This document shows positions 1 to 10,395 of a stretch of DNA of 64,000 nt, piece after piece; the stretch's first letter is position 1, and each line of letters begins with the position of its first letter. The stretch spans positions 93,474,929-93,538,928 of the forward strand of contig CM066314.1 of the NCBI GenBank assembly GCA_033807775.1, written 5' to 3'. Origin of the DNA: Saussurea involucrata (lineage: Eukaryota; Streptophyta; Magnoliopsida; Asterales; Asteraceae). A program made the translations under genes and the position numbers. Under the pieces are notes generated by a model. The model saw nothing but the letters and a program-made list of their open reading frames with translations. It searched no databases and was not told where the DNA came from.

Positions 1-462
1 AAAGGTCAGATCAAAGATCAACAACCTTACTACCAAGATGCCAAAAAAAATGCTATGGACTTAAGCACACACAAGGATGGGATCATAGATCAACCATCTA
101 CTTAGTGCTTATCAAATAAGACCAATGAATGAGAAAGAATCAAAACACACACATGTATTAAATCTGATCAGATTTGATACAAACCGAAACAAATCTTCAC
201 TTAGGCATTTCATCAAACATGTGGTGTGCAGAATCAGATTTTGTGAAGAGAAACACCAATCATCTGTCAAAACTTATCCAAATCTTATTGAAATCAAATA
301 TTAGATTTCCAATAAGCACAAAACAGAATATAAGTATCAGATATGATATTCGTGTTTAGGCTAATGTGATTGAATCAATCTAAGTACCAAAACAACAAAT
401 AAATCATCTAATCTTCTATTGTTGCCATAAATGACCGATTGAAGAAGAGTTTCTTCAATCCA

Positions 463-474
463 GCTCTGATACCA
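463..474 (-). other. Primer binding site of G (initiator-Met tRNA)
   Basis: The minus strand reads TGGTATCAGAGC, the standard plant Copia sequence complementary to the 3' end of initiator-Met tRNA. It lies two bases inside the LTR edge, which fixes element orientation and the LTR border. Confidence 0.88.
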
Positions 475-476
475 AT

Positions 477-861
477 TGTTGGTCCCATTGAGGACAGACA
501 AACAATAGAAGATAAAATCCATAGAGAAAGTAGAGATAAGATAGAAATTAAGAACAATACTCATAGAAATCTTATCTCATATTCATTGATTCAAGGTATG
601 GAGGGGGAAATTGGAAGAACACCACACTAAACGTGAAATCAACTCTCATAAGAAACTAGTCTGTGTGTGTTTATTGTGTACTCTTCAGATTTCTCACTTA
701 ACCTAAAAAGCCTATGGACACCTTTATATAGGGCCCATTTACACAAAAGGCTTAAGCCCATAAGGCTAATTACAAAGATAACATAAATCTAATTATAAAG
801 CCTATACAATAATTTCTTTATAAATCATTTTAATAAATCGGGGGCAAATTAAAAGCCAACA
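477..861 (-). repeat. 5' LTR of Copia element G (385 bp)
   Basis: Bounded by TGTTGG and CCAACA, a six-base terminal inverted repeat, and directly followed by the primer binding site. On the minus strand a TATATAAAGG box lies at 721-730, so U3 runs from 861 to about 731 and transcription would start near 700. The second LTR is outside the window. Confidence 0.82.
721..730 (-). promoter_or_regulatory. TATA box in LTR of G
   Basis: The minus strand reads TATATAAAGG inside the LTR, about 130 bp from its 5' edge, the usual position of a Pol II core promoter in a short Copia LTR. Assignment is by motif and position only. Confidence 0.6.
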
Positions 862-1080
862 AATTGTAATGTCACGGTTGTGGGTCTAGCCTCTCCAATA
901 CCTAACTTTTTTTAAAATGGACAACGGCATTAAGTTGATACTAGCTCCCAAGTCACAGAGTGCTTGACCTACTTCTTGTCCTCCTATTGTGCATGGAATG
1001 GTGAAATTACCCGGGTCTTTCAACTTAGGCGGAATCTTGCTAATAAGGAGGGCATTGCATTCCTCAAACAAAGCCATAGT
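862..1080 (-). pseudogene. F protease domain, truncated by G
   Basis: Aspartic protease of an Athila/Tat-like Gypsy polyprotein, which would mature Gag-Pol in the virus-like particle. The active-site block DLGASINLMP is present, as in the PR copies of element A. It continues the gag frame after an in-frame TAG at 1087-1089. A one-base expansion of the A-run at about 911-917 shifts the frame just after the active site, so the open frame ends at 886. Conserved coding continues in the next frame to 862, where the LTR of G breaks it. Non-functional. Confidence 0.72.
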
Positions 1081-1086
1081 CTCAAA

Positions 1087-2906
1087 CTAACCCAACTTTC
1101 TCTTTTTGTTTAAAATATCCTTAAAAAATTTAACATAGTTTGGCATTTGCTCGAGAGCCTTTACCAAGGGAATGTTAATGTGAAGTTGTTTAAAAATGTC
1201 TAAGAATTTTTTGAACTGAACATCGACATTCTTAGTCTTCATCCTTTCAGAAAAAGGTATATTTCGTGGGTCGATTTGAGTTTGCTGTGGTGTAGGTTTT
1301 GGTATAGGTCCAAAAGTGGGAAGCTCAGGGACATCGGTCCTCACTATGGGAATGACAGTGACTTCAGGAGTGGCCACTGTGGGTTTAGGGACAGTGGGTA
1401 CTTGAGGCGAATCATCAGAATCAAAAATGATATCCTTCATATCCTTTCGACTCCTAAGTGTTATTGATTTGATTTGTTCAGATCCTTTTCCTATCACTCT
1501 AGCGTGTTCGGTGTCACTAGGTAATGTCCCTGGTGGTCTATTCTTGACTTCGACTGCTAATTGTCCTACTTGAGTCTCTATGTTCCTAATGGCTGCTTGA
1601 GTTTGATTCATGAAACCTTCGAGAATTGATTCGAGTGATGGTTGGGTCTCAGCTGGTTGAGTTGGTCATGGTTGGAACTGTTTTGAGGATTGCCCTTGCT
1701 GAATGTTCTGTGGGGGATGCCCACTGTGATGTTGGTGAAATCCATGGGGTTTTGTGGTCTTTGCTGGACATGACTCGCCCCGTGGGGTTGGAGTCCTGGA
1801 TTACCCGCCCAAGAGAAATTTGGGTGATTTCTCCAACCAGGATTATAAGTCTGCGAATACGGGTTGTTCCTCGGGTTGGTTCCTATAAAATTAACGGCCT
1901 CGGGATTTGTTGGACAATAATAAAAAACATGCTCTTCTCCACAGAGGAAGCAGTTTTCGGCAAGATGAGTTGCGGAATTGACTTGGCCTCTAATTTGATT
2001 TAAAACTAATTTAGTTAAGGCCGCGAGCTGTGCATTCATGGTTTTGAGTGCCTCGGAGTCAATGGTGTTGGTCTTTGGTATTGTTGCCCTAGGATTGTAC
2101 CACTCGGTATTGTTGTTGGACACTTTTTCTAAGATTTGATATCCTTCATTATAGGTTTTACTTGTGAATGTTCCACCTGCTGTTGCATCTAAGATGATTT
2201 TGGCTGCATTGGAAAGACCATTGTAAAAGGTCTCCAATTGGATGCAATGTGGGATGCCGTGATGTGGGCAGTTTCAAAGTAAATCTTTAAATCGTTCCCA
2301 TGCATCTGAAACAGCCTCATCGTCCTCTTGTCTGAACAAAATAATATCATTTCGGAACCTTACATTCCTTGTGGGAGGAAAGTATTTTTGTAAAAATTTG
2401 TCAGCAAGTTCTTGCCAAGTGGTTATCGAGTGAGGTGCATGTGAGTTCAGCCAAGACTTGGCCTTATCCCTTAATGAAAAAGGAAAAAGCCTTAGTCTTA
2501 ATGCTTCATCACTCACACCTTGCAATTGAAAGGACTCAGTCATTTCCAAAAAGGATTTTAAATGCGAGTGCGGATCCTCAGATGGTGACCCTCCAAACTG
2601 ACCCATGGCTTGGATCATTTGAAACATCACCGGTTTGAGTTCAAAATGTTGTGCAACAATGTTGGGTCTTAGAATCCCGGAGCTTAAGTCACTAGCTCCG
2701 GAAGTAGCATAGTCCCGTATTTTTCGATCTTTGCTATCGGCAATCGTCACTGTGGTATCCACTATAGGTGGTGGTATTTCTGCCATGTTCACAGTGGGGA
2801 TCACAGGGGGTTGTCGATTTGTATTTCTGTTTCTACGTCTTCTTCGAAAAGTTTTCTTTATTTCAAGATCGATTGGTAACAAAGGTCCGTGTTGTTGCCT
2901 TGGCAT
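1087..2906 (-). pseudogene. F gag (Athila/Tat-like), broken
   Basis: Capsid precursor of a Gypsy element. The chosen start at 2906 opens a basic N-terminus (RRRRRNRN) 78 bp inside the primer binding site. The central gag domain follows, with conserved WLNSHAPHSITTWQELADKF and FPPTRNVRFR, then the Asn/Pro-rich NPGWRNHPNFSW block typical of Athila/Tat gag. Breaks: in-frame TGA at 2274-2276, a one-base frameshift between about 1612 and 1665, and TAG at 1087-1089. The frames are 210, 209 and 174 codons. Gag domains of element A align along its length. No CCHC knuckle is visible, as expected for this group. Confidence 0.78.
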
Positions 2907-2984
2907 GCAACACGAACGGCTTAGAAAAACGAGTTACCTGGGCTCAAACAAAAACTAATGTCTTGAGCTTTAAAATCACGCCAG

Positions 2985-3002
2985 TCCCCGGCAACGGCGC
3001 CA
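2985..3002 (-). other. Primer binding site of F (tRNA-Asp)
   Basis: The plus strand reads TCCCCGGCAACGGCGCCA, identical to the 3' end of plant tRNA-Asp including CCA. The minus strand is therefore a full 18-nt primer binding site. It is separated from the LTR by the six-base spacer AAAACT, matching AGAACT at the same place in element A. Confidence 0.85.
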
Positions 3003-3008
3003 AAAACT

Positions 3009-3854
3009 TGGTACGTGCGAAATATGTGTTTTAATCGCAGTGGGTTGCAAACTATCCACAGTGGGAAGTGCAAGTGTACACTGTCCACTATGATCGTCAC
3101 AGCAAGTAATAGTGGGTAAAATTCCAGAATCGTATCCACAGAGACTGGGCAATCAAGACAATATGGTTCTCATGAGCTCCTTTTACAAGTTTCAATTACA
3201 GAGGAAGCAATACTTTGGTTTGCTTGGTGAAGTGCTACTTTTACGATTTTACTTAAGATTTAAAAGAAGGAATGTAGGTTAGATTTTCCCTAGATTTTAT
3301 ATTAAATACCTGATCCTAAAAAGTGATCCTTGTACTTGAGGTAGGCATTTTTGCTAGAAAAGCCCGGTTACAAAATACTCACACCCTTAAGTAAAAATCC
3401 CATACTCCTAGTAATTATTGTTTTGTCAATGGTAATCTCAAAATGGACCTTTTCAGGCCTCGACGGAATGTGTAGAGACAAATACCCTAAGTGTTTTTAA
3501 CTACACCAACTAGCTTGTCTACTACTCCAGTGGGTTGAGATTAGCTCACTGTGCCGACCTCACTTTCGTAAGTGTCATAAGAATTCTTTCGAATCCCCTA
3601 GCATCATCCAAGCTCGTGTCACTGCGTTCTACTCGTTTCTGAGTTAAGAACTAGACTCTAGATCCTTACAAGTGATCGGCTTGTTTGCATCATTGAACAA
3701 TAATCGAGAGTGAATGACCAAAACAATAAATATTCCAAGTATAAAGATTACTCAAGCATTTTTCATAAAATCCAGATACTTCTCTTTACTACATCCCAAA
3801 GGATGCTTAGCCTATAATTACCAAGATAAAGAAAACAAAAGATTTACTGTTTCA
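3009..3854 (-). repeat. 5' LTR of Gypsy element F (846 bp)
   Basis: Starts TGGTACG next to the primer binding site and ends at TTTCA, where Copia-D coding sequence begins. It contains the block of short direct similarities around 3060-3160 (a CAAGTGTAC...CAAGTAATA...ATCGTATCCAC pattern), which also occurs in the LTRs of A at 6220 and 48690, so the families are related. The right border is inferred from the resumption of D and the CA end; the second LTR is not in the window. Confidence 0.68.
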
Positions 3855-3855
3855 A

Positions 3856-5883
3856 TACTTTTATGATGATATGTTTAATGCTTCTACCCCTCGTGTCTCA
3901 GCGCAACCAAGACTTGAAGCTGCTCAAATCGAGGATTCGGCGAATCTCTCCGGTCTGCCGCCTTCGACCAGCACTCCAACACTCACTGTGGGGACACCTC
4001 AGCCATCATCATCAACATCATTTGATACAATCATCCCCCCGGAGGAACCAGTTCAAAACCCGGAGATCGCTCCTGAAAATTCGTCCTCAACTTCACTCGT
4101 AGATCAACCTCTGCCTTCCTCGGAACCAGAAGTTGCTCAACCTTCGACGAATCCACCAAAGTCTCCTCCGAGAAACTAGCCTGCTACACTTGAAGCCGTT
4201 CAAGACCTTCCCACTGGTGGATACGTGGATCCGGACACATCACACTCCACTCAGCAGCCGCTTCCACACACCACCAAATGGACCAAAGCTCATCCCCTGC
4301 ACCAGATTATCGGTGATCCCTCCACACCAGTTCAAACACGAGGCGGATCGGCCAACTTTTGCTTATTCTCTGGATTCCTGAGTAAGATCGAGCCTACAAC
4401 CGTTTCCATGCAAGAGGAACTCAATCAATTTGAGGCCCTCAATGTCTGGCGACTTGTCCCACGTCCAAAGCACAAGACGGTGATCGACACTAAATGGATC
4501 TTTAAGAACAAGAAGGACGAGGACGGAATCATCGTACGAAACAAGGCGCGTCTCGTGGCCAAGGGATACCATCAACAAGAAGGGATCGACTATGACGAGA
4601 CATATGCTCCGGTGGCGAGAATCGAAGCAATACGTATGTTCCTTGCATATGCCGCACACAAAAACTTCACGGTCTTCCAAATGGATGTGAAGACCGCATT
4701 CCTCAACGGCAAGATCAAGGAATAGGTGTACGTATCGCAACCGTACGGGTTCGTGGATGAGAAGAAGCCCAATCATGTCTACATTCTAGACAAGGCGTTT
4801 TACGGTTTGAAACAAGCTCCACGGGCCTGGTATGATGCATTGTCCAAGTTTTTAATAAAATCGGGTTTCTCAAAAGGTAAAATCGATACAACCTTATTTA
4901 TTAAAAACGAAGAGGGTCATATAGTGTTGGTTTAAGTGTATGTTGATGACATCATTTCGGATCTACTAAACCACTATTTTGCAAGAACTTTGCCAAATTA
5001 ATGAGCCAATATTTTAAAATGAGTATGTTGTGTGAGATGAATTTTTTCCTTGGTCTTCAAGTTAAACAACTGTCGACCGGGATATTCATAAATCAGGCCA
5101 AGTACATCCGGGATATTCTTAAGAAATTCCTGATGGAACAGTCCTCACCGATGAAAACTCCCATTGCACCCGGTACAAAGTTACACGCCGATCCTAACGG
5201 AAAGGATGTGAACACCAAAACTTACCGAGGAATGATTGGTTCGTTAATGTATCTTACTGCTAGTAGACCGACATTATGTTTGCAACATTTCTTTGCGCCC
5301 GGTTTCAGTCAAAACCGAAAGAGTCTCACTTAATCGCTGTTAAACGAATTTTTCGTTATTTGAGAGGTATTGCTGATCTTGGCTTGTGGTACACAAAAGA
5401 GACAGGTTTTGAGCTTTCAGCATATTCTGTTGCGGATTATGCGGGCAGCATGATGGATCAGAAGAGCACATCAGGTCATGTGCAGTTCTTGGGCGACAGT
5501 CTGGTGAGTTGGGCATCCAAGAAGCAGCAGTGTGTCTCTACGTCGACTGCCGAGGCGGAATACGTGGTTGCCGCAAGCTGTTGTTCACAAGTGATATGGA
5601 TGCGCACACAACTCAAGGACTACGGTTTCACATACACCAATGTGCCATCTACTGCGACTCGAAGAGCGCTATTGCAATATCCAGCAATCCGGTCCAGCAT
5701 ACAAAGACGAAGCACATAGAAGTTCGGTACCATTTTATCAAGGATCACGTTGAAAGAGGTACAGTCGAACTCTACTTTGTAAATACAGAACATCAGTTAG
5801 CAGACCTGTTTACAAAACCCCTGGACGAAAAACGCTTTAATTATCTAGTGTCCAGGTTAGGTATGCTAAATCTAAAGACTTGA
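3856..5883 (+). pseudogene. D pol: INT-RT linker, reverse transcriptase and RNase H, broken
   Basis: Copia reverse transcriptase and RNase H. A Ser/Pro-rich linker (3856-4220) leads into the RT block KWIFKNKKDEDGIIVRNKARLVAKGY, beginning near 4490, then DVKTAFLNG, YVDDI (about 4938-4952), TASRP, the RNase H block STSTAEAEYV and the C-terminal ADLFTKPLDEKRF. Breaks: in-frame stops at 4177-4179, 4723-4725 and 4933-4935; one-base losses near 4960, 5270 and 5650. The final frame reaches its natural stop at 5881. By eye it is closest to the RT-RH of S1, clearly diverged. Dead copy. Confidence 0.85.
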
Positions 5884-6182
5884 TCTGATGGTGTGCCCGA
5901 TACAAGTTCCATACATCTATGAGAAACTGTCTAATCATCATCTGTTGTTCACACTCCAGATGATTGAGTATACACTTTATCGCATCTGTATTCTACTTGT
6001 ATCAGTTACATTGTTAGGTTAAGTCTCTGTATTAATTAGGTAGATTTCGTTTGATTGTTTTTCTTTTCACGTGTGTTTCCTTCTATTTATTATTGTCGTC
6101 TGATTTGTTTGGTGTATATCTGTGCTTTCAGGAATTGTTCATGTGTTCAGGGGGAGCACGAACAAGTATCAGGTAAGTAACT
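5884..6182 (+). other. D spacer after RNase H, first part
   Basis: Non-coding. It contains AGGGGGAGCACG at about 6149-6160, a polypurine-tract-like motif repeated at least four more times in the right piece of D (58.1-58.3 kb). Ends at the border of A. Confidence 0.6.
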
Positions 6183-7541
6183 TGATAGGCGGGTTATCAC
6201 CCCCCTATATCTAACCGCAAGTGTACGGTGTCAAAATCAAGTAATAATGTACGGAAGTACGAGTATCGAATCCACAAGAACTAGGAACTAAGTATCACAA
6301 TTACTATAATCACTATTTACTGAACTGTCGAAATTGAGAGATGGTTGGTATTAAACTAATTAATTGCAATAAGAAAATCACAAACGGAACAGTAGACAAC
6401 TTGAGGAAAATTCGATAGAGAAAACAGTTGAGGGTTGGAAATCCTTAGGTTTTCACATACGAATATCTGACTTAAAACAATTACCAGTTAATCCCCTTAA
6501 TGAATACCCAATCTCTAAAATCACCGTTGTTCTCTTTCGAGCAACATCGGGTTTTATTTTGAAAAGGACAAGTTTTATCTTTCGATCTCAATCTATGGAT
6601 TTCAAAACACATTAAGCGCAAGATTCATGCTTGAACGGATAGATTTAATCTCTCGATCTCAACCTAAATGGTTCAATTAGGACTAAAGCGTATTCGGTAT
6701 ATCTCTATCACCAAATTCTCGCCTTAGGCATGCAATTCCTAGTTCTAGCTAATAGTTAATTCTCTCGAACTCAACTGGAAGCAACAAAACAATTGAAAGC
6801 TAGCTAAACTCTCAAAAGCATTAAGAATCAAATTACATGCATTCATTAAAAAGGAAAACCGATAAACGTTCAAGTCATCTGTTCATATGCTTTCAAACCC
6901 AATTCAATCCAACCCCCAACATCTAAAATTAGTTCATGTTGGTGGTGGATTCAAACATAAGAAAAGGAGATGTGAAAGTGTGTGTAAACATGATAAACGT
7001 GATTGTAATGAAAGTAATGATGAACTCCCTTCTATCCGATCTAATCCGACTCTCGTTGTCAACGTCTCCTCGATCTGTCCTCTATCGTGGCTCCAAAAGG
7101 CGTGAAAAGTCTCCAGAAATCGCCCCAAGTCGTCTCTGGCCGTCGTGTGTGAGTTGCGTGATGCGTGAATGCCGAATAATGACCTAAAATCTGGAACAAA
7201 AGGCTGAAATTCGCGAAACAGAGGGCCCCGCGACTTGTCACGTGACTTGCAAGTCGCGTGGCAAGTCGCCCGCTTTTCTAAGTGTGTCTGGGTCGGTTTC
7301 TGGTTCGCGGTTCGGGTCCTGGTTCGGGCGTGGTTCTTAGGCTTGGATCTCGGGCTTTCGTTGGCTTCGTTTTGGACTCGTTTTAGGCTCTTTTTAGCTT
7401 CTTTTCTCGATGAACGCTGTCTTTTGGATTACCTGTTCATTTCACTAGATAAACCATTAAAAATCCACGTCTTTTTGCTAGAATACAAGCCAATCTCATT
7501 GGTTTGAGAACTGAAAATAACGCCAAAAAGTGGCGTTATCA
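6183..7541 (-). repeat. 3' LTR of element A (1359 bp)
   Basis: From TGATAGG to GTTATCA, with inverted termini TGATA/TATCA. It is collinear with the split 5' LTR (34097-34108, 48671-49743, 57816-58065; about 1335 bp in total). By eye the two copies differ at about 15 positions in the first 200 bp. A GC-rich hairpin zone lies at 7220-7275. The first 185 bp (in element sense, 7541 down to about 7357) recur as fragments inside the tandem array. Confidence 0.82.
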
Positions 7542-7542
7542 A

Positions 7543-7555
7543 CAACCCCAAACCG
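7543..7555 (-). other. Polypurine tract of A
   Basis: The minus strand reads CGGTTTGGGGTTG immediately before the 3' LTR. The adjoining TTGGGGACAAGCAA (about 7558-7572) is the sequence commonly seen next to the tract in Athila/Tat-like elements. This copy marks the normal 3' end; the tandem units lack it. Confidence 0.65.
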
Positions 7556-8182
7556 AGCGTTGCTTGTCCCCAAGTAAATTAGCGATAAAATAGAGTAAAA
7601 GCACATATCAATGAAATAATAACTACACAACTCCCAATTGGTACCATGTAATGCACTGGTGATTTCCCATACCCGTGAATGCCTATCTCACTCTCGCCTC
7701 GTTCCTATTCCGTTTGATCTATGACCTTCCATTGTAAGTTGAACTCGTGACTGCTCCGTTTCCATTAAGGTTGTTCTAGGTCCAGACATACTAGGGAAAA
7801 CATTTTTCCTCGACCCTACCTCACGGAATTCTCTCATTTCGCTCGAACCTAGGTTGTCGCACATGTTGTCATGTTTAGGGAATTTATGTACAAGAATACT
7901 CGAATATTACATGACAACTCTATTGAAAGATGCACAAATGTCCAAAAATTGATCTCAGAAGGGAATCAAGTAGCAAGACAGGGAATATCAGTAAAGGTGG
8001 TCGTATACCTTAATAACATTTTCCAGAAGATCATCCAGGTCTTTACACGGGTTGTAACGGGGCTAAGGTTATGGCTAATAAGTGAAGGGTAAAACGGTAC
8101 AAAGATCCTTGGTGTGTCAAGCTTTAGCAATTCTGAACTTCCTAGCTTTCTATCCTATCGCTTGGCCCTTTTGTCACTATTG

Positions 8183-8323
8183 GAGTTGCATTGACTCACT
8201 TATTTTCAGCTATAGATAGCTGTATAAACTAACTGGATATTTAATTTAGTTTTTTTTTTAACTCTTTATTAAATTAGGGCTGCATTGGCCCTCTTTTCTA
8301 TTTGTTGGGTTACATTGACCCAA
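8183..8323. repeat. Hairpins with shared loop TGCATTG in the 3' region of A
   Basis: 8183-8197: GAGT/ACTC around TGCATTG. 8276-8292: AGGGC/GCCCT around TGCATTG. 8305-8323: TTGGGT/ACCCAA around TACATTG. Between them is a perfect CAGCTAT/ATAGCTG hairpin (8207-8222). Confidence 0.85.
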
Positions 8324-9099
8324 TTTATTCTCAATGACTGGCCTGTACTATTTTCTTTTCTGCTCTATCTTTCATAGTTCATTACCGCTCAGATTTACAC
8401 ACTTTCGGATAAGGTTGGCTAAGGCTTTTGGCTCGGGTTTAAAGGTGGGTTTAGAATTGAACAAGGTGAGTGTTTGGCTACAAAGGGGTTATGGATACAC
8501 ACAATTGGGTAAAAGGGTACGATAGCTAAAAACAGGGTTAAGCATACACACAATGCCTGGAATCATCTCTTAAGGTCCACACGATTTGGTCTACTATACC
8601 CTTTCCTAATATCCCGATGGCTGTCTTTGCTACTCAATGCAATAATATAGAGAGATCATTCTATATTCACGACAAGGACTCGAAAAGTGTATACGATTTT
8701 TGTGTATGAATCCCTCGAAATGAAAAACGTCTTTTAGGCTCAAAACTCGCTATTGGGTGGTCTCCACTAATGTCCCTAGTCATGTCCTTTCCCGGTCCTT
8801 CCCTAATGGTCACGTCACTATCACAATATTCTTCCTACAATGGTTGGTCTCGATCATTCAAAACAAAAATTTTAGCTAAAGTGATCTAGGTACTCAGAAG
8901 TGCAGAAAATCTACGTGCATAACGTGGGCCCGATTGGGCAACCCCAAACCTTACCCACACATTGTCCCCAATGTGCAAGTGTCGGCGTAGGCGATACTAA
9001 ACAAGTATCGTTCTGCGGTTATTTCAGGTAGTAGACAGGCAAAACATAACATTAAGCACAAGCATCAAAGAGCTATTCTCATTAAACTCTGGCCAGCCC

Positions 9100-9239
9100 A
9101 AACCTAGGCCGTGGCCTAGGTTTGTCAAACAAAGCCAACCCCAAACCTCGGTGAAACCGAGGTTTGCACAGGATTCAAAAAATGAGTGTGTAGATGTTGA
9201 AAAGATGAGGCACCCCAAACCTAAGTGAAACTTAGGTTT
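9100..9239. repeat. Three AAACCT hairpins in the 3' region of A
   Basis: 9100-9123: arms AAACCTAGGCC and GGCCTAGGTTT, loop GT. 9143-9165: arms AAACCTCGGT and ACCGAGGTTT, loop GAA. 9217-9239: arms AAACCTAAGT and ACTTAGGTTT, loop GAA. All arms pair perfectly, the last two share the loop, and the variable inner bases change in both arms together. Confidence 0.93.
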
Positions 9240-9762
9240 CTTGCATCTCGTTAACTAATAAGAAACCAAACATCTTACACACCCGTTACATACAAAGTTT
9301 AGAGCGTACCTGTTTGCCCGGGCGGAGGAGATTCTCTTGTACGATTCGAGCGCCAATAAGAGACATCGGGGAAAGGGGAGAGAGAGAAGGTAGACACAAG
9401 GAAAACAAAACAAAAACGACAGAAAGCAAAGCAACGAAACACACAAAGCAGGGAAAGAAAACACATCACGAAAACCAAAATAGGGGAGCCACGCGGTTTG
9501 GAAGCCGCGGCATAAGCCGCGTAACTCCCTGCTTCAGAAAACAAACAAAGAACCCCGCGGTTTGGCACGCGGTTTGTAGGCCGCGGCACAAGCCGCGTAA
9601 GTCCCTGTTTCAGCTATTTTTTTGATTTTTCGTTTTTTCATTTTTATAGTTTTTCGTAAATAAGAACACACTCAAAAACTGGAATTTAAAAGGAAAACTA
9701 ACCTCGATGGGTTGCCTCCCACCCAGGGCCTTGGTTAAAGTCGTGGCACGTCTGTGTGGCTC

Positions 9763-10395
9763 TCAACTTGGCTCAGTATCCGCAGACTCGAATCGCCCAC
9801 ACTTGCGGTTCTTCGAGGGTTTTTCCTCATCTGGCTCTCCTCGGCCATCTCCGTCTCTACGCCTTCCGTGCTCGAACATCTTGAAAACTACCTTCTCATC
9901 ACCGACTCGTAAGGTCATCTCTCCTTCCTCCACATCTATCAACGTTATACTTGTGGCTAGGAATGATCTCCCCAAAATAAGTGGGACCTCTATATCTTCA
10001 TCAACGTCCAGCACCACGAAGTCCACCGGGAAATAAAAATTTCCAACCTTGATGAGCACATTTTCTATCACTCCGTACGGGTATACGATCGATCTATCCG
10101 CGAGCTTGAGCGTCATGAACGTCGGCTGCACTTCTCCCAATCCCAGTTTCCTGAAAACAGATAAAGGCATTAAATTAATACTAGCTCCTAAATCACATAA
10201 TACCTTATCAAAAGAAAACTTCCCAATTTGAATAGGGATTGAAAAACTCCCTGGATCTTTGAGCTTCGGGGGAAGCTTGTTCTGAATAATTGCGCTGCAC
10301 TCCTCAGTAAGTGCAACGGTGGACTGGTGATCGATCGCCCTCTTTTTGGATAGAATCTCCTTCATGAACTTCATGCATGAGGGCATTTGTGCCAA
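9763..10395 (-). CDS. A array copy 1: protease domain with short tail
   Basis: Aspartic protease part of an Athila/Tat-like gag-PR frame, 210 codons. The first 60 residues are the end of the gag-PR linker (SKKRAIDHQ...PPKLKDPGSF). Active-site D68-L-G-A-S-I-N-L-M-P follows, then the second conserved block VPLILGRSFLATS. After PR comes a charged tail rich in Arg, Asp and Glu and a stop, where RT would be expected; no RT follows. The ATG used here is internal: in A's own copy this region continues the gag frame, but here a one-base loss at about 10431 separates the two. Confidence 0.75.
   Translation of the reverse strand: MAQMPSCMKFMKEILSKKRAIDHQSTVALTEECSAIIQNKLPPKLKDPGSFSIPIQIGKFSFDKVLCDLGASINLMPLSVFRKLGLGEVQPTFMTLKLADRSIVYPYGVIENVLIKVGNFYFPVDFVVLDVDEDIEVPLILGRSFLATSITLIDVEEGEMTLRVGDEKVVFKMFEHGRRRDGDGRGEPDEEKPSKNRKCGRFESADTEPS

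Larger units (their letters stand above)
1..861 (-). mobile_element. Element G: 5' end of a Copia LTR retrotransposon, runs off the left edge
   Basis: Minus-strand Copia element with a 5' LTR at 477-861, a primer binding site at 463-474 and 462 bp of following internal sequence before the window ends. The internal part shows no gag motif; its only frames are about 60 codons and look random, so I read it as an untranslated leader. It inserted into the protease region of element F: the F reading frame stops at the LTR border, and the flanking AATTG at 862-866 is the expected target-site copy. The matching copy lies outside the window. Family-level identity is not determinable. Confidence 0.75.
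862..3854 (-). mobile_element. Element F: Athila/Tat-like Gypsy, 5' half only
   Basis: Minus-strand Gypsy element. In its reading direction it shows a 5' LTR (3854-3009), a tRNA-Asp primer binding site (3002-2985), gag (2906-1087) and the start of protease (to 862). There G interrupts it, and the rest lies off the left edge. It is inserted in Copia element D, whose frame resumes at 3855. The gag and PR resemble those of element A in this window, but F is a distinct family with a different LTR. Confidence 0.8.
3855..6182 (+). mobile_element. Element D (left piece): RT-RNase H part of a Sirevirus-like Copia
   Basis: Oldest element in the window and the only one on the plus strand. F removes everything upstream of the INT-RT linker; A separates it from its right piece at 58066-61559. 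Joining the two pieces gives RT, RH, a spacer with GGGGGAGC tracts and a large extra frame, the same order as in S1. Its own LTRs are not present. Confidence 0.75.
7557..9762 (-). other. Long non-coding 3' region of A
   Basis: About 2.2 kb between PR and the 3' LTR with no frame I can support. It contains two hairpin groups. Group one is at 8183-8323: three hairpins with loop TGCATTG or TACATTG and different stems, plus a perfect CAGCTAT/ATAGCTG hairpin at 8207-8222. Group two is at 9100-9239: three hairpins whose arms begin AAACCT. A GC-rich stretch at 9486-9610 repeats GCGGTTTG and AAGCCGCG. The part from about 9360 to 9762 is a diverged copy of the spacers in the tandem units. Confidence 0.7.

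Noticed and set aside
1..462. Gag of G
   Set aside because: No capsid motif in any minus-strand frame; the short frames at 174-359, 361-564 and 439-630 are not supported.
2985..3002. Partial tRNA-Asp gene
   Set aside because: Only the 3' 18 nt are present and they lie at an LTR edge, so this is a primer binding site. The same holds at 34073-34090.
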